From an uncultured Bacteroidota bacterium (GTDB lineage Bacteria; Bacteroidota; Bacteroidia; Chitinophagales; Chitinophagaceae): 10,461 nt of DNA. Below are positions 1 through 6,528 of this stretch, piece after piece. Positions within the stretch are counted from its first letter, which is position 1. The number at the start of each line of letters is the position of its first letter. The stretch covers positions 1 through 10,461 of the forward strand of contig CAIYVS010000576.1 in NCBI GenBank assembly GCA_903929655.1, in the 5' to 3' direction. The notes under the pieces are model-generated. The model saw only the letters and a program-made list of their open reading frames with translations, was not told where the DNA came from and made no database searches. A program made the position numbers and the translations under genes.

Positions 1-417
1 GAATTTTTTTGCTTCAAAATCAAATATCCCCAAACCTGCATTAGCAGGATCACATACATATAGTTTGCCGTTTTTGAAACATATGCCATATGGTTTTACA
101 AGGCTTTTTATATCTTCAGGTCCTAAAATAAATCTTTTAAACCCAGACCTCTTACCCATATATGCAGAACCGCTGAATGAAGTTAAAAATTGTATATGCG
201 GGGTATCGGGCATAGAGGGATAAAATATCAATTCCCTTTGGGCACCTTTTGATTTTCGGTGATGCCCTCGTGCGTCTGCATGATAGGATAAACAAAACAA
301 GCAGGACAGGAGAATGACTATGGTGTGAAATTTTGTTCTGGCTGTTATTTTTTTCGAAATAAAATTATTGCATTTTTTAAAGAAATCGGTATCCCAAATA
401 GCAGAATAAACGCTCAT
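1..417 (-). CDS. Secreted NHL-type beta-propeller protein, 3' part beyond the left edge
   Basis: An open frame of 139 codons runs off the left edge without a stop. The N-terminus is a basic stretch (KKITARTKF) followed by a hydrophobic segment at about residues 31-44. This ends either in a possible lipobox LLSC (Cys39) or in a signal-peptidase I site after ADA (about residue 49). The mature start contains a PDTPHIQFLTSFSG segment. From about residue 100 comes a first propeller strand set (VKPYGICFKNGKLYVCD, then IFDFE), the typical start of an NHL/six-bladed propeller that often accompanies multiheme cytochromes. The frame stays open upstream to an ATG at 540, but that codon lies inside the predicted activator site and upstream of the -7 box at 497-504, so the ATG at 415-417 is preferred. 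The gene is divergent from the 658 gene. A role as scaffold or partner of secreted cytochromes is inferred; no enzymatic residues are visible. Confidence 0.8.
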   Translation of the reverse strand, partial: MSVYSAIWDTDFFKKCNNFISKKITARTKFHTIVILLSCLFCLSYHADARGHHRKSKGAQRELIFYPSMPDTPHIQFLTSFSGSAYMGKRSGFKRFILGPEDIKSLVKPYGICFKNGKLYVCDPANAGLGIFDFEAKKF

Positions 418-496
418 AAAAATTATTGTTAAAAAATCGATTATGAAATCAGATACAGGAGATTGTAGAGATTTAGAAGTACAATAACCATTGATA

Positions 497-540
497 CAAA
501 AATATTTATACGAGGGGTGGCATTTTATGATTATAATCAT
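497..540 (-). promoter_or_regulatory. Promoter of the left-edge propeller gene with FNR/CRP-type box
   Basis: Reading the minus strand, a perfect 14-bp palindrome ATGAT-TATA-ATCAT (540 to 527) is followed by 22 nt and then TATTTTTG (504 to 497), a full match to the Bacteroidota -7 element TAnnTTTG. If the first T of that element is about -12, the palindrome is centred near -41.5, the class II position for CRP/FNR activators. Transcription would begin near 492, so the ATG at 417 gets a leader of about 75 nt. The second box at 549-562 would lie at -63.5. Confidence 0.65.
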
Positions 541-548
541 ACTACGCG

Positions 549-592
549 ATGATTTTATTCATGTTGTGCATCCAGAATACTGCATAATATCG
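549..592 (+). promoter_or_regulatory. Promoter of the 658 gene with FNR/CRP-type box
   Basis: The box ATGAT-TTTA-TTCAT (549-562) has one mismatch from a perfect 5-4-5 palindrome. It is followed by exactly 22 nt and TAATATCG (585-592), which matches only four of the six fixed positions of TAnnTTTG. The -7 element is therefore weak by itself. The call rests on the spacing, which is identical to the other five promoters in the window. The perfect palindrome at 527-540 lies 22 bp upstream and would serve as the -63.5 site. Predicted transcription start is near 597, about 60 nt before the ATG. Confidence 0.45.
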
Positions 593-657
593 CATATCAG
601 AAAGTGGACTTGTTTTTATAACTACAACAACATTTTTTATCACTAATTATCAAAAAA

Positions 658-1386
658 ATGAAACGAATACCTTTATTATTTGGCTTTTGCGGATTAAGCC
701 TGGTTTGCGGGTCAAAACCCAGCCCCAAGGCTCCTGATGCGAAACCAAAACAGATTCATAAAATAGCTGTCATCGAAACAATACAGACAAGCAATTATAC
801 CTACCTGCATGTAAAAGAGAATGACTCAGTGAAATGGCTGGCTGTGCCTCTTATGACGGCAAGCCAGGGAGAAACTTATTATTATACCGGAGGCTGGCCG
901 ATGAAAGATTTTGAAAGCAAAGAATTGCACAGAAAATTTGACCAGGTTTTGTTTTTGGGAAGTGTAAGTAAGGATCCAAACATGTCAAACAATGGGAATC
1001 CACATGGGAATTTGCCTTTAAACTACGACTCTACCAAGCCTTACAAAAGGACGATCGCCCCGGAATCAAAGAAAGATATTAAGGTTGATATGGCAAATGG
1101 AGGCATATCTATAGCTGAATTATATGCCAACAAGGAAATATATTCCGGTAAAACAGTTAAAATAAAGGGGCAGGTGACCAAGTATACTCAACAAATCATG
1201 GGCAAAAACTGGATACACTTACAGGACGGAACGGAGAAAAACGGAAAATTTGAGCTCGTTATAACGAGCCTGGCTGAAGTTAAAACAGGGGATATTGTAA
1301 CAATAGAAGGCAAAATATGCCTGAACAAGGATTTTGGATATGGTTACTTATTTGATTTAATAATGGAAAATGCCCAATTAGACTAG
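658..1386 (+). CDS. Secreted NrfJ-like / OB-fold two-domain protein
   Basis: The protein has 242 residues. The N-terminus (MKRIPLLFGFCGLSLVC) is a secretion signal; Cys17 could be lipidated, but the preceding Val makes a poor lipobox. Residues about 33-105 form a compact domain with YTYLHVKENDSVKWLAVP and PMKDFESKELHRKFDQVLFL. This pattern recalls NrfJ-type accessory proteins of cytochrome c nitrite reductase operons, recognised from memory only. A polar linker of about 35 residues follows, then an OB-fold-like domain (147-242) with GKTVKIKGQVTKY, NWIHLQDGT and GDIVTIEGKI. The gene at 6529 is a clear paralogue with the same order. It starts after the A-rich leader caaaaaa and ends in a strong terminator. 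Its function is not known. Its position beside cytochrome genes suggests a periplasmic accessory role in cytochrome maturation or metal handling, which is inference. Confidence 0.85.
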   Translation: MKRIPLLFGFCGLSLVCGSKPSPKAPDAKPKQIHKIAVIETIQTSNYTYLHVKENDSVKWLAVPLMTASQGETYYYTGGWPMKDFESKELHRKFDQVLFLGSVSKDPNMSNNGNPHGNLPLNYDSTKPYKRTIAPESKKDIKVDMANGGISIAELYANKEIYSGKTVKIKGQVTKYTQQIMGKNWIHLQDGTEKNGKFELVITSLAEVKTGDIVTIEGKICLNKDFGYGYLFDLIMENAQLD

Positions 1387-1403
1387 GGGGTAACAAAGTA
1401 TTG

Positions 1404-1441
1404 AAACGCCCGGACAATATGATTGTCCGGGCGTTTTTTTT
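1404..1441 (+). terminator. Rho-independent terminator after the 658 gene
   Basis: There is a perfect 15-bp inverted repeat (1404-1418 with 1422-1436). Its GC-rich core CGCCCGGACAAT closes a 3-nt loop, and it runs into eight T residues (1434-1441). It begins 18 nt after the stop codon. Confidence 0.93.
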
Positions 1442-1704
1442 ATCTACTTATTTACAGCGTATTTGCTTATAGAGGACATTTAAATTAAACAAGTATTGTG
1501 ACTCATCCGTTTATTCAAGCAAGACGAGGAATGCAACTATGGCGGATTAACTGACCTGCGCTGAATTGATCAGGCGAAACTAAGCATCTTCATTAAAGGC
1601 ATAATCCGCATTGTATCGTTTTATTCATTCAGACTTCTGTTTGTAAATTCATACGGTTACATAATATCGCAAACGGGATTATTCACTCCTGAGTAGCCCC
1701 TGAC
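1442..1704. other. Non-coding stretch between two convergent transcription units
   Basis: About 260 bases lie between the two facing terminators. No credible ORF, RNA gene or promoter of the island type was found. The only structure noticed is an 8-bp inverted repeat, GCGGATTA at 1542-1549 and TAATCCGC at 1602-1609, separated by 52 nt, which is too weak to interpret. It may be decayed sequence. Confidence 0.5.
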
Positions 1705-1734
1705 AAAAAAAGGCTATCTTTTTAAAGATAGCCT
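1705..1734 (-). terminator. Rho-independent terminator of the cytochrome cluster
   Basis: On the minus strand, an 11-bp hairpin (arms AGGCTATCTTT and AAAGATAGCCT, 1711-1734) is followed by seven T residues (1711 to 1705). It lies about 24 nt past the stop codon of the 1758-2549 gene. The A/T runs also make it a possible weak terminator from the other side. Confidence 0.88.
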
Positions 1735-1757
1735 GGAAACTTGTGGTTTTAATCTTA

Positions 1758-2549
1758 TTATTTGTTATGACAAGTTAAGCAAAGTGCACTTGCAGTATTT
1801 GATTTTACAAGCATGTGAGGTGCTCCTGCGCCATTATGCGGATCGTGGCATGAAGTACATTGCAATAATGTTCCTCCTTCCAAAAGATCGGATTGAATTG
1901 TACCATTAGTAGCTGATCCACCTAAAATGATACCTGAAGCATGTGATGTAGGATCGTAAACACCATTATTGGTTCTTTGAGATAATCCCTGGTCATAAAC
2001 AAAAGATATTGGGTGGTCGTTTCTAAGATCTGTACCTAAATTTGATGCACCACCGTTGATAGCACTCATTAATATTGGTTTGATGCCAGAAGTAGAAGCA
2101 CTAAATGTACGATAATAGTTCATTGATACGGTACCATCATGACAACTCAAGCAAAGTTTAGATGTACCAACTGGACCGCCTGCTGCCTGGGCTAATGCAG
2201 TTGAATCCATATTATAACCGCTATAAGTAGAATAGCTTGTAACAGCAGATAATTGGTGACTCCATAATGGAGCGTTAGAAGGAGCACTAGTCATTGGGCC
2301 TATTACAGATGAACCGGGGCTTACATTTGATGTATAAACGTGGGGAGCATGACAAGGCGCGCATATCTGGCCTCCGATACGACCAGATGTACTGGTGGCA
2401 CTAGTACCACCAAGGCCATTTGAGCCCCACTGGTTCCAGCTTGCAGATGAGAAATTATGCAGTGAATTGGTAATCCCTGATTGGGCATTTCCTTTTTCTG
2501 TTATGCTTACTATCAAGACAATTAGCAGAATTATTTTTATATATTTCAT
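1758..2549 (-). CDS. Secreted tetraheme c-type cytochrome (paired-CXXCH family), second copy
   Basis: The protein has 263 residues with a Sec signal peptide (MKYIKIILLIVLIV) and likely cleavage at NA|Q near residue 22. Four heme c motifs are present: CAPCH (63-67), CLSCH (133-137), CTSCH (231-235) and CLTCH (257-261). The protein ends two residues after the last one (HNK). Landmarks shared with its neighbours are HNF near the start, CHAPH, LW, CLSCHDGTVS, DHPISFVYD and CTSCHDPH. The spacing fits the doubled-CXXCH family of extracellular cytochromes. The region before heme 1 is longer and rich in Ser, Gly and Thr (about 35-62). It sits 46 nt downstream of its paralogue and is probably co-transcribed with it, ending in the hairpin at 1705-1734. 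The likely role is electron transfer outside the inner membrane. A filament-forming role is possible but unproven. Confidence 0.92.
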   Translation of the reverse strand: MKYIKIILLIVLIVSITEKGNAQSGITNSLHNFSSASWNQWGSNGLGGTSATSTSGRIGGQICAPCHAPHVYTSNVSPGSSVIGPMTSAPSNAPLWSHQLSAVTSYSTYSGYNMDSTALAQAAGGPVGTSKLCLSCHDGTVSMNYYRTFSASTSGIKPILMSAINGGASNLGTDLRNDHPISFVYDQGLSQRTNNGVYDPTSHASGIILGGSATNGTIQSDLLEGGTLLQCTSCHDPHNGAGAPHMLVKSNTASALCLTCHNK

Positions 2550-2595
2550 ATTATTTCAATTATTTTTTGTTAAAAATTGTGAGGCGTAAGGTGCT

Positions 2596-3288
2596 TTATT
2601 TATTGTGACAAACAAGACATAACTGACTTCCTACATTATTGTTGTACCTGACATACTTCCAATTGGTAGTTGTGTTAAGATGGGGATCGTGACATGATGT
2701 ACACTGAACCTTGCCATTAGCGTCGAGTAGTTCTTTTGCAATAGTTACGCCATTACCGCTGGGAGTAATAGTAGTAAGCGGATTATTCAACAAAGGATCT
2801 TTACCTACTAAATTCTGATCGTAAACAAATGAAATGGGGTGAGAACCAGCCAAGCCGGTAGTTGGGGATATTGTACTGTTAAGGTGTGTTGTACCCATCA
2901 TCACGGAACCAAATTTGCCGCCTATGGTATCAAGAACAGCACCGTTTACGCTATTAATAGCAACTGTACCATCATGGCAACTTAAGCAAAGTTTAGAAGA
3001 ACCATCGGGTGTTCCATATTGCTGGCCTACTCCGCCTTTGGTAGAAAATGTATATCCGGTATAAAGGGTATAATTTGCCTGGGTTGTAGTATGTATCCAG
3101 AGCGGATTGTGTGCCTGGCTTACATCTGTATTGTGTGGCGCGTGACACACATTACACATTTCATTAGCCAGGTTCCAGTGAGCGCGGCTTAGGGTGAAAT
3201 CGTGAGCAGTATTAGCTATCTGCCCGAAGCTTAATGGTGTAATACCTAAGAGTATGGTACCGACCAAAATTGATTTTTTAAATTTCAT
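2596..3288 (-). CDS. Secreted tetraheme c-type cytochrome (paired-CXXCH family), first copy
   Basis: The protein has 230 residues with a signal peptide (MKFKKSILVGTILLGITPLSFG) cleaved before Gln23. Its four heme c motifs are CNVCH (45-49), CLSCH (101-105), CTSCH (196-200) and CLVCH (224-228), with only NK after the last. Shared family landmarks are AHDF near the mature start, CHAPHN, PLW, YTLYTGYT, GTPDGSSKLCLSCHDGTVA and SHPISFVYDQ. The same four-heme layout appears in the 1758-2549 gene and in the first 210 residues of the dodecaheme protein, so one tetraheme unit has been copied three times in this cluster. It has its own promoter (3328-3393) and is followed after 46 nt by its paralogue. 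It probably acts as a periplasmic or extracellular electron carrier. Small size and a C-terminus ending at the last heme are compatible with stacking into a polymer, which is a hypothesis. Confidence 0.93.
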   Translation of the reverse strand: MKFKKSILVGTILLGITPLSFGQIANTAHDFTLSRAHWNLANEMCNVCHAPHNTDVSQAHNPLWIHTTTQANYTLYTGYTFSTKGGVGQQYGTPDGSSKLCLSCHDGTVAINSVNGAVLDTIGGKFGSVMMGTTHLNSTISPTTGLAGSHPISFVYDQNLVGKDPLLNNPLTTITPSGNGVTIAKELLDANGKVQCTSCHDPHLNTTTNWKYVRYNNNVGSQLCLVCHNK

Positions 3289-3327
3289 ATAATCTGTTAT
3301 TTAAAGTGTTAACAAATATTAACAATA

Positions 3328-3393
3328 CAAAAGTAGATTGAGCTAAATGACAATGCTATGACAATGGTTAGTTTGTGACATGATTATTATCAT
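3328..3393 (-). promoter_or_regulatory. Promoter of the tetraheme pair with two FNR/CRP-type boxes
   Basis: On the minus strand the order is a perfect palindrome ATGAT-AATA-ATCAT (3393 to 3380), a degenerate box CTAAC-CATT-GTCAT (3371 to 3358), 22 nt, and TACTTTTG (3335 to 3328), a full TAnnTTTG match. The box centres are 22 bp apart and fall near -63.5 and -41.5. Predicted transcription start is near 3323, about 35 nt before the ATG at 3288. The near box has only one good half (GTCAT). The sequence also carries the 9-bp direct repeat ATGACAATG at 3347-3355 and 3358-3366, one helical turn apart. Confidence 0.65.
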
Positions 3394-3535
3394 CTTGTAT
3401 TTTTTTATGGACTCTTGTTTTTTGATTTTCATCGTTTTAAATTCTTATTCTGTCGCTATTTATAATGCAGGTTATAAAAATGAGCAGTTCTTTTAACATT
3501 CAACTCGAATCAATGTGCATACATATTTTTATTTA

Positions 3536-5278
3536 TTAAAAAGGTGAACCAGCATCCAAGTGTGCATGATAAACGCCACTGGTATTGTTTGCATTTTGAT
3601 GGCAAACGAAATAACATTTCCTGTTCGGTATGTCAATCATTTTACCATTATTGGCGTTTGGCCTTATTACGGAAGTATCAAAATTCACCAATTTTTCAAA
3701 TGCAGAAGAAACGCTGCCGCCATTTACCCCCAGGGTCCCGTCATAACCGTGCGGATCATGACAAACATTACATCCAACATACTTAAAGAAGTGGCCGCTA
3801 CTGATATTGGTATGAATTGAGGTCACCGTAGAAAGGTTATGACATTGAAAACATAAAGTCCAGTGTGCATTCAGATCGGAGGAGGTCCATCCAGTACCTA
3901 ACACGGGGAATCTTGTAGTGTCATATGCAGACTTGAGTATGGCAATATTGTTAGACCCGTGAGGACCTGCAGGTGAACCAGAACCATCGCTGGCATGGCA
4001 ATCTGTGCAATATATCTTACTGCTTGCTGTGAGAGGTGATATTAGACTTGTTACAAAGGGATTCTGCCCGATTCCTTCTACAGGATGGTATGAAACATTT
4101 GTAGTTGCAAAATCAAGCCGCCTGTTTCCTGTCCCCCTATACCTTATTATGTAACGTTGGGTGGCAGGATTATCAGCATGGCAGCGAAAACATATTTCAT
4201 ATTGATATTGAACCGGGTTAACAGCTACTCCATTCATATTCACACCTTGTACGCCAGCAGAGAATCCATTTACATTAGGAGCTGTAGCAGTATTGGCATT
4301 TGAGGCATGTGGGTTGTGACAATCTACACATTCTACGTGTTTCGTACCCATTAAGGCCGGTTCAGCAGGATCGTGAATACCTGTATAGGCATATACATCA
4401 TGTCTGTAAGTTTTAGTAAACTGTGCCTGTATATTTGTAGCAGCAACATTGCCATTATGACAATTCAGGCAATTATCTTCTTCGTTCTGATAATTCAGTA
4501 TCCTTGCCGGCCCTCCTGCGGTATGTGGCTTATGGCAATTTTCGCATGCGTTATCTGCTACTGTTGTATAAGGCGTATGAAACCATGGGTTCGAACCTGA
4601 TCCGTTCCATGTTTTAACAGATGTACTATGAGTACTACTACTCCAGTAATTACGGTTATGACACGAAAAACATAAAGCAGAACCTTGTGTTGATGCTAAA
4701 AGGAATTTGGTTTTACTGTTATCATGTGCATCGTGACAAGAAGTGCACTGCATTTTACTGCTTTTGTCGAGGTTTACAGGGGCGACAATTGCACTCGGGT
4801 CTTTTAATTGCCCATCGTTTGTTGCCAATGCAGAATTGTAGGTAAATGATATCGGATGATCGTCTGCCAGGTTAGTTCCCAGGTTAGTCGGTGTTCCGGC
4901 AGGCATTGTGGTAATAGAGCCAAAACTGATAGGCGAACTGCGACTTAACACGTTTCCAAGAGCCACAGTTCCATCATGACATGATAAGCATAACATAGAA
5001 GATCCATCGGGCTGGCCTGTTGAAGTTTTCATCGTGGAGCTGGAATAGAGTGTATATTGGATACCCTGGCTTGCCCTGTTCCATAATGGCGCAGCCGGAC
5101 CATTTGAATTATGCGGTGTGTGACAAAAGATACATATTTCCGTTTCGCTGGTAGCCTTTACTGTGCCAATGCCGCTAACTGATAAATTATGCTTGGTATT
5201 AACAATAGACTGAGAACCCACTGTAAGAGGCAGGCACAATAATAAGATTGTAATGCTAATCGCTGTATTTCTTTTCAT
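3536..5278 (-). CDS. Large secreted multiheme c-type cytochrome, 12 candidate heme sites
   Basis: The protein has 580 residues with a signal peptide (MKRNTAISITILLLCLPLTVGS) cleaved before Gln23. Eleven CXXCH motifs have their first Cys at about 49, 97, 178, 203, 245, 270, 317, 363, 424, 476 and 503. A twelfth candidate is a CX3CH (CYFVCH, 555-560). Residues 25-210 reproduce the tetraheme unit of the two downstream cytochromes (HNL, CHTPHN, PLW, CLSCHDGTVA, DHPISFTYN, CTSCHDAH, CFSCHN). The rest is a chain of further motifs with CHKPH, CHNPH and CHDPH, as in cytochrome c7/c3-like repeats. It has no transmembrane anchor, lipobox or recognisable T9SS tail. It overlaps the upstream propeller gene by 23 nt, which suggests translational coupling. 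A long-range electron conduit at or outside the outer membrane is likely. No catalytic heme ligand pattern such as that of NrfA was recognised. Confidence 0.93.
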   Translation of the reverse strand: MKRNTAISITILLLCLPLTVGSQSIVNTKHNLSVSGIGTVKATSETEICIFCHTPHNSNGPAAPLWNRASQGIQYTLYSSSTMKTSTGQPDGSSMLCLSCHDGTVALGNVLSRSSPISFGSITTMPAGTPTNLGTNLADDHPISFTYNSALATNDGQLKDPSAIVAPVNLDKSSKMQCTSCHDAHDNSKTKFLLASTQGSALCFSCHNRNYWSSSTHSTSVKTWNGSGSNPWFHTPYTTVADNACENCHKPHTAGGPARILNYQNEEDNCLNCHNGNVAATNIQAQFTKTYRHDVYAYTGIHDPAEPALMGTKHVECVDCHNPHASNANTATAPNVNGFSAGVQGVNMNGVAVNPVQYQYEICFRCHADNPATQRYIIRYRGTGNRRLDFATTNVSYHPVEGIGQNPFVTSLISPLTASSKIYCTDCHASDGSGSPAGPHGSNNIAILKSAYDTTRFPVLGTGWTSSDLNAHWTLCFQCHNLSTVTSIHTNISSGHFFKYVGCNVCHDPHGYDGTLGVNGGSVSSAFEKLVNFDTSVIRPNANNGKMIDIPNRKCYFVCHQNANNTSGVYHAHLDAGSPF

Positions 5279-6305
5279 TTTCGTACCTATTATTAAGGTG
5301 AAATATCTGTACCCGTGAATTGTAGCTGTCTGCTACATAGATATAATTCCGGCTATCAATATAGATGCCGCTCGGCATCCAGAACTGTTCTTTATCTTTT
5401 CCTTGCGAACCAAATTTGTACAGATAATTTCCTGCACGATCAAACATCTGTACAACATGAAATAATCCATCTACAACATAAATGTTTCCATAAGTATCTG
5501 TAGCAATTCCTTTGGGCCTTGCAAATGTTCCGGACACATCTCCAACTTGTCCGAATGATGTAACAAACTCTCCCCTGGAATTAAATATCTGAATCCTGAA
5601 ATTCATTGCATCAACAATGTATGCATCTCCTGATTTATCAATCCAGATCGAAGTGGGGAAATTAAATTGCCCGGTATCCTCTCCCCTTTTTCCAATGGTC
5701 TTTACCAGCTCTCCTTTGTCATTTAATATTGATATCCTGTGTGCATTTGTTTCAACAACCCATATTTGTTTTGTCAGCTCGGAATATGCAATACCAGTGG
5801 GTTGTTGCAATTGTAAAGAATCATTAAGTACAGTTTCTTTTTTCCTGTTAGCACTTAAACGGTATATCTTATTTAAGCGCGAGTCAGTAAAAAGTATTTC
5901 GTTATCGGGCAATGAACACATGACGACTAGTGAACTGAAATAATCACCCTTTTTCTTTATGCACCTTGGTATATCTGCTTTTTTGTCTTGCACATCAAAA
6001 ATCGATTTACTTCCCTGGTCCAGAATCATAAAATTTTGAGGACTGACAGCACAAACCGCAACAGGCCTTGTTAATGGCTGTTCTTTTTTAGATTTTCCGA
6101 AAACAAGCGTTACAAGGAATTTTAGAAAATTTGGCTGCGTTTTTTTATCTTTATATACAGGGTATTGGCTGATCCATGATATATAGGATGGGGCTGTGTT
6201 TGCACGTTGTTTCACAGACAAACTATCCTGTGCATAGACCTTGATAATAATAAGATTTACCAATATCCCGGTTATTAATAGTTTAGATAAAATTTTAAAA
6301 TTCAT
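5256..6305 (-). CDS. Secreted six-bladed NHL beta-propeller, partner of the multiheme cytochrome
   Basis: The protein has 349 residues with a Sec signal (MNFKILSKLLITGILVNLIIIKVYA, cleavage before Gln26). After a region of about 50 residues (including YISWISQYPVYKDKK) come about six blades near 77-118, 122-165, 168-205, 212-252, 260-299 and 307-338. The last four show the classic NHL pattern: GQFNFP-SIWIDKSGDAYIVDAMNFRIQIF, FARPKGIATDTYGNIYVVD and FWMPSGIYIDSRNYIYVADSYNSRVQIF. No catalytic residues are evident, so a binding or scaffolding role is likely. It is the first gene of the operon, its stop lies inside the cytochrome gene, and its promoter is at 6397-6440. Coupled synthesis with a 12-heme cytochrome suggests a physical complex or an assembly or anchoring function for it. 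Propeller genes beside multiheme cytochromes are also known from Geobacter-type clusters (recalled, not checked). Confidence 0.92.
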   Translation of the reverse strand: MNFKILSKLLITGILVNLIIIKVYAQDSLSVKQRANTAPSYISWISQYPVYKDKKTQPNFLKFLVTLVFGKSKKEQPLTRPVAVCAVSPQNFMILDQGSKSIFDVQDKKADIPRCIKKKGDYFSSLVVMCSLPDNEILFTDSRLNKIYRLSANRKKETVLNDSLQLQQPTGIAYSELTKQIWVVETNAHRISILNDKGELVKTIGKRGEDTGQFNFPTSIWIDKSGDAYIVDAMNFRIQIFNSRGEFVTSFGQVGDVSGTFARPKGIATDTYGNIYVVDGLFHVVQMFDRAGNYLYKFGSQGKDKEQFWMPSGIYIDSRNYIYVADSYNSRVQIFHLNNRYENEKKYSD

Positions 6306-6396
6306 TTGTAGAATAGCAATTAAATTTCTTGTGCCCTATTTACTGTGTATATAAATTCTACAATGCAGCATAATAAGCATATAATTAATTTTCATC

Positions 6397-6440
6397 CAAA
6401 ATTATTTAGTCGAGAGATGATTTTTGATGATTTTTATCAG
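6397..6440 (-). promoter_or_regulatory. Promoter of the propeller-cytochrome operon with FNR/CRP-type box
   Basis: On the minus strand the box CTGAT-AAAA-ATCAT (6440 to 6427, 9 of 10 palindromic positions) is followed by exactly 22 nt and TAATTTTG (6404 to 6397), a full TAnnTTTG match. Predicted start is near 6392, leaving a leader of about 87 nt before the ATG at 6305. The box at 6449-6462 is 22 bp further upstream and would be the -63.5 site. A 10-bp tandem repeat (GATGATTTTT, 6416-6425 and 6426-6435) overlaps the near box. Confidence 0.65.
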
Positions 6441-6452
6441 TTTAATAACTGA
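6437..6452. repeat. Palindrome between the divergent activator boxes
   Basis: TCAGTT-TAAT-AACTGA is a perfect 6-bp inverted repeat with a 4-nt centre. It overlaps the inner edges of the two activator boxes at 6427-6440 and 6449-6462. Occupying it would compete with both boxes, so it could be a repressor site, or its symmetry may be incidental. Confidence 0.35.
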
Positions 6453-6492
6453 CTTAAATCCTATACTTTATTTTGTGGGAACTGTAATATTG
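6449..6492 (+). promoter_or_regulatory. Promoter of the 6529 lipoprotein gene with FNR/CRP-type box
   Basis: The box CTGAC-TTAA-ATCCT (6449-6462) is degenerate: its left half is good and its right half has one mismatch to rTCAT. It is followed by exactly 22 nt and TAATATTG (6485-6492), five of six fixed positions of TAnnTTTG. Predicted start is near 6497, about 30 nt before the ATG. The box at 6427-6440, the near site of the opposite promoter, lies 22 bp upstream and would be the -63.5 site here. Confidence 0.5.
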
Positions 6493-6528
6493 CAAGTAAA
6501 TCTTTATTTTATTTAAAAAACGCAACGT

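Noticed and set aside
583..1671. The 12-mer CATAATATCGCA occurs at 583-594 and 1660-1671, and TTTTATTCAT at 553-562 and 1619-1628, hinting at a copied promoter near 1620-1670.
   Set aside because: The spacing differs by 11 nt, no 5-4-5 box sits 22 nt before the second copy, no gene follows on the plus strand, and repeats of this length are expected by chance in AT-rich DNA.
3289..3535. Search for a terminator after the dodecaheme gene.
   Set aside because: No hairpin with a T tract was found between 3535 and the tetraheme promoter, so termination there is weak or Rho-dependent and some transcripts may continue into the tetraheme genes.
4373..4845. Plus-strand open frames of about 75 codons inside the dodecaheme gene.
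   Set aside because: They lie antisense to a gene with eleven CXXCH motifs and a signal peptide, have odd composition and no leader or promoter.
1758..5278. Many ATGACA/TGTCAT words on the plus strand inside the cytochrome genes that look like activator half-sites.
   Set aside because: TGTCAT and TGTCAC are simply Cys-His codons of the CXXCH motifs on the minus strand. They lack paired 5-4-5 symmetry and a -7 box at the right distance.
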